DNA from: Parcubacteria group bacterium RIFCSPHIGHO2_01_FULL_47_10b
GTDB taxonomy: Bacteria; Patescibacteriota; Minisyncoccia; 2-01-FULL-47-10
Assembly: GCA_001824325.1 (NCBI GenBank)
Contig: MHXC01000065.1
Span: 5,372-19,989 of the forward strand
Length of the DNA: 14,618 nucleotides
Reading direction: 5' to 3'
Below the pieces are notes generated by a model, which saw only the letters and a program-made list of their open reading frames with translations, searched no databases and had not been told where the DNA came from. Positions 1 through 6,072 of the stretch are shown one piece after another. Positions within the stretch are counted from its first letter, which is position 1; every line of letters starts with the position of its first letter. Made by a program: the position numbers and the translations under genes.

Positions 1-1
1 T

Positions 2-409
2 AATGTGAAGCTCGAGCAAGTGCGTATTCCATTGCCAACGGAAGTAATTGCCGAGCATAGTAGTGAATTGGGGATGACCGGCTCCATAGAGCAATTATCG
101 AGCTTTGATCAGAATCTTCTCGTGCCATATCATACATCGGGGTCATATATTGTGGTAAACGATACCGTAGGCCAAGAATTAGTGCGTATTGATGTCAGCC
201 ACCTTGGGGCGAACTGCGGTGATTCCATTTGTCAGTCGTTGGAAACGGTTGTGAGTTGTCAGCAGGATTGTGCTGCGTTGAGCGCTGGAGCGGGAACCCT
301 TCAGGGAGGCGCTGGCGCATCGTCAATCGTCATTGGAACTGCTATTGGCACCATTCTACTATTGGTCGTTATTTTCACGATCTATCGAAGAAGACTCCGC
401 TTCCATTGA
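2..409 (+). CDS. C-terminal part of a membrane-anchored, cysteine-motif surface protein (5' end outside window)
   Basis: The reading frame is open to the left edge, so this is the last ~135 residues of a longer protein; the GTG at 5 need not be its start. The visible part has a polar, beta-rich stretch, then a small cysteine cluster (CGDSICQSLETVVSC followed by QQDC) resembling the C-G-D-x-x-C...E...C...DC motif common in secreted CPR proteins. Next come a short Ala/Gly/Ser linker, one hydrophobic helix (about VIGTAIGTILLLVVIFTIY) and a basic tail RRRLRFH. This layout predicts an extracellular domain tethered by a single C-terminal transmembrane segment, tail inside. No enzymatic motif is visible and the function is unknown. 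The TGA stop (407-409) sits inside the -35 hexamer of the rRNA promoter. It could be a domain of a large adhesin-like or pilin-associated protein, but that is a guess. Confidence 0.7.
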   Translation, partial: NVKLEQVRIPLPTEVIAEHSSELGMTGSIEQLSSFDQNLLVPYHTSGSYIVVNDTVGQELVRIDVSHLGANCGDSICQSLETVVSCQQDCAALSAGAGTLQGGAGASSIVIGTAIGTILLLVVIFTIYRRRLRFH

Positions 410-433
410 CAACTTTCGTCAGCCCTATATAAT
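406..433 (+). promoter_or_regulatory. Consensus sigma70-type promoter for the 16S rRNA unit (P1)
   Basis: TTGACA (406-411) and TATAAT (428-433) both match the consensus exactly, with a 16-base spacer. Transcription would start near 440, giving a leader of about 365 nt before mature 16S. The -35 box contains the stop codon of the upstream gene, so the two units touch without intergenic space. This strength suits an rRNA gene. No start-site data are available. Confidence 0.8.
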
Positions 434-577
434 GACGGTACACAGTATATATCTACTGTCGAGACAATGTTTCATAGTGATTTCAGTAAGTGGTGTAGAT
501 GCACCAGCTTACATTTGTTACGCTGGATCGACGTGATCGAAGGTTCGAGCGACATGGATGATAGGACTGTGTGAACT

Positions 578-605
578 TTGACAATCACATACGATTACGT
601 ACATA
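578..605 (+). promoter_or_regulatory. Possible second rRNA promoter (P2)
   Basis: A perfect -35 TTGACA (578-583) is followed after 16 bases by TACATA (600-605), a weak -10. Tandem P1/P2 promoters are common for rRNA genes. If used, transcription would begin near 612, removing the first leader hairpins but keeping the long-range processing strand at 625-649. The poor -10 makes this less certain than P1. Confidence 0.4.
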
Positions 606-624
606 AACGATTAAAAGGAAACGT

Positions 625-649
625 GATACTTTTCTTTTTAATCGCCCTA
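625..649 (+). other. 5' strand of the 16S precursor processing stalk
   Basis: These 25 bases are complementary along their full length to 5666-5690: 23 Watson-Crick pairs and two G-U pairs (U631 and U632 with G5684 and G5683). The helix would close a loop holding the entire 16S with its introns, the position of the RNase III stalk in other bacteria. Part of the same strand (634-644) can instead pair with 608-618. Confidence 0.75.
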
Positions 650-810
650 AAATAATAAGAATGATGTGTTGCGTCGATAGATATATGCCTTCGGGTATAT
701 GTCAAAGAGGAGGTAAGGAACAGAGACCTTGTTGATAGAAGCGCGGCAACGCGTGGAAACGATATTGGTCGAATCCTGTTTCTTACTTCTTTGCAACAAT
801 CGTTCTTCTT

Positions 811-850
<40 letters not shown>

Positions 851-1105
851 GATAAGGCATGCAAGTCGAGCGAGACTTCGGTCTAGCGGCGAACGGGGTA
901 GTACAAAGTAGGAACGTGCCTGTAACTCTGGGATAACTCCGAGAAATCGGAGCTAATACCAGATAGTCCCGCAAGGGTAAAGTTTCGGCGGTTACAGATC
1001 GGCCTACTCCCCATCAGCTAGTTGGTGAGGTAATGGCTTACCAAGGCTATGACGGGTAGGGGACGTGAGAGCGTGACCCCCACCACTCGCACTGAGATAC
1101 TGGCG

Positions 1106-1138
<33 letters not shown>

Positions 1139-1269
1139 CGGCAATGGGCGCAAGCCTGACCGAGCGACGCCGCGTGCAGGAGGAAGCCCTTCGGGGTGTA
1201 AACTGCTTTTATGAGGGAACAAGACTTCGGTTTGAGTGTACCTCATGAATAAGGGGCTGCTAACTCTGT

Positions 1270-2226
1270 GAGCTCTTGAAAAAAAGAGCTTGGCGCAGAG
1301 TGGTACTAGCAATAGTGCCAAAGAAAACTTGGCTCATATGCGGGAAACATTGGAACAACCGCGTTCTCGTTAAGTAGAGAATTTGTTTCAATCAATCCGC
1401 AGGGAAGTTGATTCAAAAAAGTGAAACCAACATAGTAGATGAGCATTATATTAGTGTATGGCTCAGAAATCCGTCACGACAATTCCTACTGATCTCCAAT
1501 ATCAAATCATCCTAGGAGCAATCCTCGGTGATGGTTCATTAGAATTTGGTGGCTATATCGGTACAAGGCTACAACTTAAACAAAGAGAACAGAATAAGGA
1601 GTATATAAGTTGGTTGTTTAAGATGTTGTGTAATTTGTGCCGATCGGAACCAAAACAAAAACGAGATACCAGCCAATGGTATTTCAGTACTCGTTCACTT
1701 CGGGAGCTTACGAAGCTCCATAAACTATTTTACTTGAATAGCAAAAAGGTGATACCAAGTACGATTGGAAATATGTTACAAACGGGATTGTCATTAGCGG
1801 TTTGGTATATGGACGATGGAACATTAGACTATCGACCGAAAAACCATACTGCTATTACACTAAGTACTGACTCATTTCCTGTTGATGGAGTAAAAAAACT
1901 TCAACAGGTACTAGAACGAAATTTTGGGATCGTGAGCTCGATACATCTTTCGTTGTGTCGTGGCAAACGGTATCCAAAGCTGTATATTGGGGCGAAAAGT
2001 AGAGACAATTTTTTGTCTTTGGTTCGACCGCATATAGTAAACTGTTTCCGCTATAAGTTGCCACCACAAATGAGTCAACCCTTCAGAGACTGAACGAATG
2101 AATCGAAAGAATGATTCTTCGTCGATGACAGGTACCGGATAGTCCGGAATATAAACTGTCATAACACGCCAAGCTCCTTCGCTAATTCGAAGGATGAAAG
2201 TATAGTCCACAATAACTGCTAATAGG
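1270..2226 (+). mobile_element. Group I intron after 16S U516, with LAGLIDADG gene
   Basis: Removing 957 bases rejoins CTAACTCTGT to GCCAGCAGC of the 530 loop. Group I rules fit exactly: the upstream exon ends in U (1269) and the intron ends in G (2226). The exon bases CTCTGT (1264-1269) pair fully with a guide GCAGAG (1295-1300), ending in the expected U-G pair. TGG (1291-1293) can pair with the first bases CCA of the next exon (P10). Core elements are visible: P-like TATGCGGGAAAC near 1338, Q-like AATCCGCAGGGAAG near 1394, R-like CAGAGACTGAAC (2084-2095) and S-like AGTATAGTCC (2199-2208), with GACT/AGTC forming P7. The endonuclease gene lies between Q and R, unlike the other two group I introns here. 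Confidence 0.93.
1458..2093 (+). CDS. LAGLIDADG homing endonuclease of the U516 intron
   Basis: A 211-residue protein of the two-motif LAGLIDADG class. It would cut intronless copies of the 16S target and so spread its intron; some relatives also act as RNA maturases. Motif 1 is ILGAILGDGSL (residues 18-28, catalytic Asp about 25) and motif 2 is LSLAVWYMDDGTL (111-123, acidic pair 119-120). The spacing fits a monomer with two pseudo-symmetric half-sites, of the LAGLIDADG_2 type. Both acids are kept, so it may be active. It resembles the U793 intron protein far more than the U1498 one. No Shine-Dalgarno precedes the ATG. The TGA stop falls inside the R element of the intron core, so the coding end and ribozyme share bases. 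Confidence 0.92.
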   Translation: MAQKSVTTIPTDLQYQIILGAILGDGSLEFGGYIGTRLQLKQREQNKEYISWLFKMLCNLCRSEPKQKRDTSQWYFSTRSLRELTKLHKLFYLNSKKVIPSTIGNMLQTGLSLAVWYMDDGTLDYRPKNHTAITLSTDSFPVDGVKKLQQVLERNFGIVSSIHLSLCRGKRYPKLYIGAKSRDNFLSLVRPHIVNCFRYKLPPQMSQPFRD

Positions 2227-2502
2227 CCAGCAGCAGCGGTAATACAGAGGCCCCGAGCGTTATCCGGAATCATTGGGCGTAAAGGATCCGTAGGCGGCGT
2301 TGTAAGTTGCCTGTTAAATACCCCGGCTCAACCGGGGAAGTGCAGGCAAAACTGCAATGCTTGAGCGTGTGAGAGGCTGATGGAACGCATAGAGTAGGGA
2401 TGAAATCCGTTGATACTATGCGGAACACCAAAGGCGAAGGCATTCAGCTGGCACACCGCTGACGCTGAGGGATGAAAGCCTGGGGAGCGAAACGGATTAG
2501 AT

Positions 2503-3537
2503 ACTTAAATTCTTGTCGAGTGCTTCCGTTAGTACGATGACACAAGAGGCCTGCTTATGCATTCGTGCATTTACAGGTAGTCAGGGTGTCCCTCTTGACG
2601 GTGACGTCGAGATGAGCATCTAGCTGTAACGGTGAACCCCTTTTTTTAAAAAAAGGGCAACCCCGTGGGAAGTCGTCTGCTTTTCGAGCGGATTGACCCC
2701 GTAGAGACTAAGCAAGTAAGAAGATAGAAAATGACAAATACCCCGTCATTTTTGTCGGATCACATACAGGCACTCATTTTAGGATCAATATTAGGTGATG
2801 GATCGCTTCGTCTTCATAAGCCCTATAAGAATGCGAGATTTTCATTTCGACATTCGGTAAAGCAGCAGGATTATTTTCATTGGAAGGTTAGACAGTTGAA
2901 AGAAATTTCCAGTGAAAAAAATACATGGCTCCAGGGTGTAAATGGACGAGATGGATACGGCGGAGAAAAACTTCGCTACCAGAGTAGAGCGCTTGAATCA
3001 CTGACCGAGTTATACCACCTGACTCATCAAAAGAATCAAATGGTGATACGGCGTAAGTGGCTCAACCTACTAACGCCACTGTCATTAGCAGTATGGTGGT
3101 TAGATGATGGCTCAATTATTACCAATGGTAGGCGAGGAGTTCTCTGCACTGACTCGTTTTCACATGAAGCGCAGAAATTACTGAAACAATATCTCGAAAA
3201 AGTTTGGAACATCAGTGTTAGCATAGGCAAAATTCGGCGATATCGTGAAAGTAAAGAGGTGACTTATTATCGATTATGGATTCGATCGAGCGAGCAGTTG
3301 CAGAAATTGCTACGCATCATCCTGCCATATGTGCAGGTAGAGTCTATGCTTCCTAAAGTGATACTGTTATATAGTGATTCCCAATTGCAACAACGCTGGA
3401 TTTCTGAAGTGAGTAAGTTTTCCGGATTTTCAGAAACCGTAGTAGAGAAGTACGCTACGGCAAAGAAAGCCAAATGGAAACGCTTCAGAAAGTGATATAG
3501 TCCGATCCTCTGGGTAACCAGAGTACAATTACACGTG
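2503..3537 (+). mobile_element. Group I intron after 16S U793, with LAGLIDADG gene
   Basis: Removing 1,035 bases rejoins GGATTAGAT to ACCCGTGTAGTCC in the 790 loop. The exon ends in U (2502) and the intron in G (3537). A P1 helix can be drawn between exon ACGGATTAGAT and GTCGAG plus TCCGT (2515-2529), but it has a mismatch and a bulge, so the guide is less clear than in the other group I introns. A 7-pair stem (CAAGAGG/CCTCTTG) holds a UUCG-capped hairpin near 2550-2580, probably P2. Core elements follow: R-like GTAGAGACTAAGC near 2701 and S-like GATATAGTCC near 3494, pairing GACTA with TAGTC as P7. The gene lies between R and S, in the P8 position. Confidence 0.88.
2731..3495 (+). CDS. LAGLIDADG homing endonuclease of the U793 intron
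   Basis: A 254-residue two-motif LAGLIDADG protein. Motif 1 is LILGSILGDGSL (residues 15-26, Asp 23) and motif 2 is LSLAVWWLDDGSI (117-129, Asp 125). It shares this signature with the U516 intron protein, so the two are probably paralogues retargeted to different 16S sites. The C-terminal ~45 residues, beyond the second domain, are longer than in that relative and end in a lysine-rich tail (KKAKWKRFRK) that may bind nucleic acid. It is expected to cleave intronless 16S near U793, and possibly to help fold the intron RNA. The start is the first ATG after the R element. Only a weak purine-rich stretch precedes it. The TGA stop overlaps the start of the S element TGATATAGTCC. Confidence 0.92.
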   Translation: MTNTPSFLSDHIQALILGSILGDGSLRLHKPYKNARFSFRHSVKQQDYFHWKVRQLKEISSEKNTWLQGVNGRDGYGGEKLRYQSRALESLTELYHLTHQKNQMVIRRKWLNLLTPLSLAVWWLDDGSIITNGRRGVLCTDSFSHEAQKLLKQYLEKVWNISVSIGKIRRYRESKEVTYYRLWIRSSEQLQKLLRIILPYVQVESMLPKVILLYSDSQLQQRWISEVSKFSGFSETVVEKYATAKKAKWKRFRK

Positions 3538-3789
3538 ACCCGTGTAGTCCAGGCCCTAAACGATGTCGACTAGTCATGTGGAGTGTCGACCCTCCACGTG
3601 GCGTAGCTAACGCGTTAAGTCGACCGCCTGGGAATTACGATCGCAAGATTAAAACTCAAAGGAATAGACGGGGACCCGTACAACCGGTGGAGCGTCTGGT
3701 TTAATTCGACAATAAGCGAAGAACCTTACCACGGCTTGACATGCTCTAGAAAGCTTCTGGAAACAGGAGCCCTCCTTACGGACTGGAAG

Positions 3790-3820
<31 letters not shown>

Positions 3821-4134
3821 ATCGTGAGACGTTCCGTTAAGTCGGGTAACGAGCGCTACCCCTGCTGTCTGTTATAAGTGTCAGACAGGACTGCCGACTC
3901 TACGTCGGAGGAAGGCGGGGATGACGTCAAATCAGCATGGCCCTTACGTCGTGGGCGACACAGGCGCTACAATGGGTGGGACAATGGGTTGCCAAACCGC
4001 AAGGTGGAGCTAATCCCATCAAACCCATCCTCAGTTCAGATTGGGGTCTGCAATTCGACCCCATGAAGTCGGAATCGGTAGTAATCGCGGATCAGCCACG
4101 CCGCGGTGAATACGTTCTCGGGTCTTGTACTCAC

Positions 4135-4610
4135 ATTACACAACGCGTCGGGCAGTTTGTCAAACAAGCAGGTTAAAATCCTGCCAAACTTTACACAACC
4201 GTCAAAAGTAGTAGTGAACAGCCAGTCTTATAAGCGCAAGTTTGCAAGACAGAGGGGCTTAGTAACGAATCGCAGCCTCGAGTAAACAAAAGCGGAATCG
4301 AGCTATGAGTGGGTGGTGAGCATAGCGAAGATTTAACGATGTGCTTTCTTGGATGCGAGGAATTGTTTGTCAGATAACCCCGAGAGATCCTATAGGGAGT
4401 TATATAGGTTATTGCTCTATAGGAAGTCAGCTGTGTCATAGTAGTTACGGAAAAATTGTGTTATTTACCGTACGGATTTTGTATGGTACAATGACATTAT
4501 GATTCAGAATAACGAAGGACACAACCCATTCAATATAAAATGGGACTCGCCGTATGCGGGAAAACCGCTCGTACGGTGGGAACGTCAATTGCCAACCTTA
4601 GCAAAACTTT
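4135..4610 (+). mobile_element. ORF-less group II intron after 16S C1399, atypical ends
   Basis: Removing 476 bases restores GTACTCAC joined to CGCCCGTC in the decoding region. Domain V is clear at about 4546-4580: CGCCGTAT, GCGG, a GAAA-type loop, CCGC, a two-base bulge, then GTACGGTG, with the expected G-U pair in a CGC triad. A motif GAAGTCAGCTGTGTCATAGT (about 4421-4440) matches a stretch typical of bacterial group II introns. The hairpin GCTATG...CATAGC (about 4303-4325) presents GTGAG (4316-4320), which pairs with exon CTCAC (4130-4134). This EBS1-IBS1 pairing fixes the 5' boundary. TGCAAG (4243-4248) or GCAAG (4236-4240) can pair with exon CTTGTA as EBS2-IBS2. There is no reverse transcriptase. 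The intron begins ATTAC rather than GTGYG, and domain VI lacks a clean bulged A. Confidence 0.85.
4546..4580 (+). ncRNA. Group II intron domain V (catalytic hairpin)
   Basis: A roughly 35-base hairpin. The lower stem pairs CGCCGTA (4548-4554) with TACGGTG (4572-4578), including one G-U pair in the catalytic triad. The upper stem is GCGG with CCGC (4556-4559 and 4565-4568), capped by GAAAA. A two-base bulge (TC, 4569-4570) sits on the 3' side. This is the most conserved part of group II introns and the firmest evidence for the class. Confidence 0.88.
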
Positions 4611-4700
4611 CGCCCGTCAACTCAGGAAAGTCAGCAATACCCGAAGCACCTCCGATAACAGGAGGTTCGAAGGTAAGGTTGATGATCAGGAGTAAGTCGT

Positions 4701-5487
4701 AAACTAGTTGCGACTGTAGAGAGTAATCTCTAACAACAAACTCGGCTATTTGCTGGAAAAACTGTGAATCTTGTACTACTCATTCGTTCATAACATAGAT
4801 ATTATGCGCATTGTGAGTGAAAATGTAACAAGTGCAGCCAATCAGCAGGGAAGTCCGCTGTCCGTTTCAAATGGATATGACCCCTCAGAGACTACACGCC
4901 GAGCGCCTAGCGTATCAGAGGTTCAACATTATTTCTGGGGAGTAAAACATGATGGAACAAAAGCAAAGCTCCATAACAGCATACGAATTGCTCAAAAGGA
5001 GCGAGAATGGCTTACGTTTCTTCAAAAATTACTCAAACATATCGGCCATAATTCTTGGATATACAAAGAGGGCAAGGAACGCTCAGTATATATTCTCGAA
5101 ACCTATGCCGAATTCATCCGACAGGATAGGAATCCCACAGACATAATTTCGAAATCTGATCAAATTGCTTACATTCGAGGCTTCTTTGATGCCGAAGGCG
5201 GCATACCTCAAAAAGGGCAAGCGAGATTTTATATCCAGCTTGTTCAAAAGGATTATAAGAAGCTTCAAATTATTAAGGATTGGCTTACTGCACTTGAGAT
5301 TGGTGTCGGAAAGATACATAATCCAAGCGCAAGAGTTGATCCACATTATTGGAGAATGTTTGTTCGAACACATTCCCACCAACGATTCATGAGCATTATT
5401 GGCTCATGGCATCCGCGGAAACAAGCAATTTTCGAATCTAGGATGGTGATATAGTCCATGCCTTATGGCGACATAGGGAGAATCATG
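4701..5487 (+). mobile_element. Group I intron after 16S U1498, with LAGLIDADG gene
   Basis: Removing 787 bases rejoins AAGTCGT to AACAAGG at the end of helix 44. The exon ends in U (4700) and the intron in G (5487). Exon AGTCGT (4695-4700) pairs fully with guide GCGACT (4710-4715), with the U-G pair at the splice site. GTT just before the guide (4707-4709) pairs with the first three bases AAC of the last exon as P10. Core elements: Q-like AATCAGCAGGGAAG near 4839, R-like CTCAGAGACTACACG near 4884 and S-like GATATAGTCC (about 5449-5458). GACTA/TAGTC form P7. The endonuclease gene fills the region between R and S, but its frame is open back through the core. Confidence 0.93.
4771..5454 (+). 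CDS. LAGLIDADG-type homing endonuclease of the U1498 intron
   Basis: Up to 227 residues, not closely like the two other endonucleases in this gene. One clear motif is YIRGFFDAEGG (residues 134-144, Asp 140). An upstream repeat of the fold is suggested by HYFWGVKHDGTK (53-64) followed by NSIRIAQKEREWL, which mirrors FYIQLVQKDYKKL after the good motif. It may thus be a two-domain protein whose first motif has decayed, or a single-motif dimer. The start is uncertain. ATGs at 4771 and 4804 put the first ~48 residues across the intron's Q and R elements, which looks like ribozyme sequence read as protein. A non-ATG start near 4921 is possible. The TAG stop lies inside the S element GATATAGTCC, as in a gene squeezed between core strands. 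Confidence 0.82.
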   Translation: MYYSFVHNIDIMRIVSENVTSAANQQGSPLSVSNGYDPSETTRRAPSVSEVQHYFWGVKHDGTKAKLHNSIRIAQKEREWLTFLQKLLKHIGHNSWIYKEGKERSVYILETYAEFIRQDRNPTDIISKSDQIAYIRGFFDAEGGIPQKGQARFYIQLVQKDYKKLQIIKDWLTALEIGVGKIHNPSARVDPHYWRMFVRTHSHQRFMSIIGSWHPRKQAIFESRMVI

Positions 5488-5531
5488 AACAAGGTGTCCC
5501 TAGGGGAATCTGGGGATGGATCACCTCCTTT

Positions 5532-5710
5532 CTAAGAATTTTTGCTTCATTGCAACGTTCTCAGAAGAGTCGACTGCTATTAGTGAGCAAGTTCCGAAAC
5601 TATAATCGGCGTCGACGGCACAAGACGTAAAATTGGCTGGGTTATGGCGTTCGCGTCATATGCCCTAGGGCGATTAAAAAGAGGAGTATCTCATGTACTT
5701 AGTATTGCGA
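5532..5710 (+). other. 16S rRNA 3' trailer
   Basis: No tRNA, 23S or protein gene is seen. The trailer has a UUCG-capped hairpin (TATGGCG/CGTCATA, about 5643-5660), then the strand 5666-5690 that pairs with leader 625-649. TTGCAA (5550-5555) and AGAAG (5563-5567) can pair with leader 786-796 nearer the 16S ends. It reads as a pure processing region. Confidence 0.6.
5666..5690 (+). other. 3' strand of the 16S precursor processing stalk
   Basis: Complementary to 625-649 over 25 bases, with two G-U pairs and no mismatch. It lies just before the terminator, so the helix can form only when transcription of the whole 16S, introns included, is complete. Confidence 0.75.
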
Positions 5711-5740
5711 CAAAATCTCGCTTCACCGCGAGTTTTTTGT
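5711..5740 (+). terminator. Rho-independent terminator of the 16S unit
   Basis: CTCGC (5717-5721), a six-base loop, GCGAG (5727-5731) and then a run of T (TTTTTTG). The stem can extend through CAAAA with TTTTG around a T-T mismatch. It ends the rRNA transcript before any 23S gene. Confidence 0.75.
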
Positions 5741-5764
5741 TTTCATAAAACCTCGTGCTATACT
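5737..5764 (+). promoter_or_regulatory. Extended -10 promoter of the glutaredoxin-trxB genes
   Basis: TGCTATACT (5756-5764) is an extended -10 element (TG, one base, then TATACT, five of six consensus). A weak -35 TTGTTT (5737-5742) lies 16 bases upstream and overlaps the terminator's T-run. The predicted start near 5771 leaves about 35 untranslated bases before the ATG at 5806. Confidence 0.55.
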
Positions 5765-5805
5765 ACATTTGAAAATAAAAATAACTCATAATCCGTATTA
5801 CCATC

Positions 5806-6048
5806 ATGGTCAACACAAAAAAAGTCATTGTCTACTCAACGCCCACATGCGTGTATTGCCATGCTGCCAAGGAGTTTTTCAAGGAAAACAATGTGGCATT
5901 TGACGACATCGATGTGTCGGGCGACCCGCAGAAAGCCCAAGAAATGGTTGAAAAATCAGGTCAGATGGGTGTGCCGGTGATCGATATAGACAATACAATT
6001 GTTGTCGGGTTCAATAAACCAAAGCTGAAAGAGTTGCTCGGGATATAA
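5806..6048 (+). CDS. Glutaredoxin-like (NrdH/YruB-type) thiol-disulfide protein
   Basis: An 80-residue cytoplasmic thioredoxin-fold protein. The CxxC redox site is TCVYC (Cys15, Cys18) after the first strand VIVYSTPT. The cis-proline loop is MGVPVIDI, and VVGFNKPKLKELL follows as the last strand and helix. The length and GVPVI...VVGF pattern fit the small glutaredoxin-like YruB/NrdH group, which is usually reduced by thioredoxin reductase rather than glutathione. The next gene, 24 bases on, is just such a reductase, so the pair probably forms one electron chain for ribonucleotide reductase or protein thiols. No Shine-Dalgarno precedes the ATG. Its exact partner cannot be told from sequence. 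Confidence 0.9.
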   Translation: MVNTKKVIVYSTPTCVYCHAAKEFFKENNVAFDDIDVSGDPQKAQEMVEKSGQMGVPVIDIDNTIVVGFNKPKLKELLGI

Positions 6049-6072
6049 GAACTAACTGACTGATTATTCGTT

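Larger units (their letters stand above)
410..804 (+). other. 16S rRNA 5' leader (external transcribed spacer)
   Basis: No protein or tRNA gene is seen here. The leader has several hairpins. One is at the expected transcript start (442-447 with 454-459, six perfect pairs). Others are a stem at 504-508 with 522-526, an 11-pair hairpin (608-618 with 634-644), a UUCG-capped hairpin within about 685-701, and a helix joining about 714-724 to 776-786. The strand 625-649 can pair over long range with 5666-5690 beyond the 16S. Closer in, CTTCT plus TTGCAA (786-796) can pair with TTGCAA and AGAAG at 5550-5567. This is the layout of a leader that folds with the trailer for precursor processing. A second promoter may lie inside it (578-605). 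Confidence 0.65.

Noticed and set aside
536..575. Possible tRNA T-arm (GGTTCGAGC) in the leader
   Set aside because: No acceptor stem, D-arm or anticodon arm can be built around it.
3878..4176. Two small + strand frames in 16S exon 3
   Set aside because: They lie wholly or mainly in conserved 16S sequence; any protein match would be the familiar spurious rRNA translation.
4499..4702. 67-codon frame inside the group II intron
   Set aside because: It runs through domains V and VI and into 16S exon 4, so it is non-coding sequence that happens to be open.
4949..5146. ATG with a nearby GGGGAG in another frame within the U1498 intron
   Set aside because: It looked like a real start, but the frame gives no LAGLIDADG motif and ends early; the other frame carries the endonuclease.
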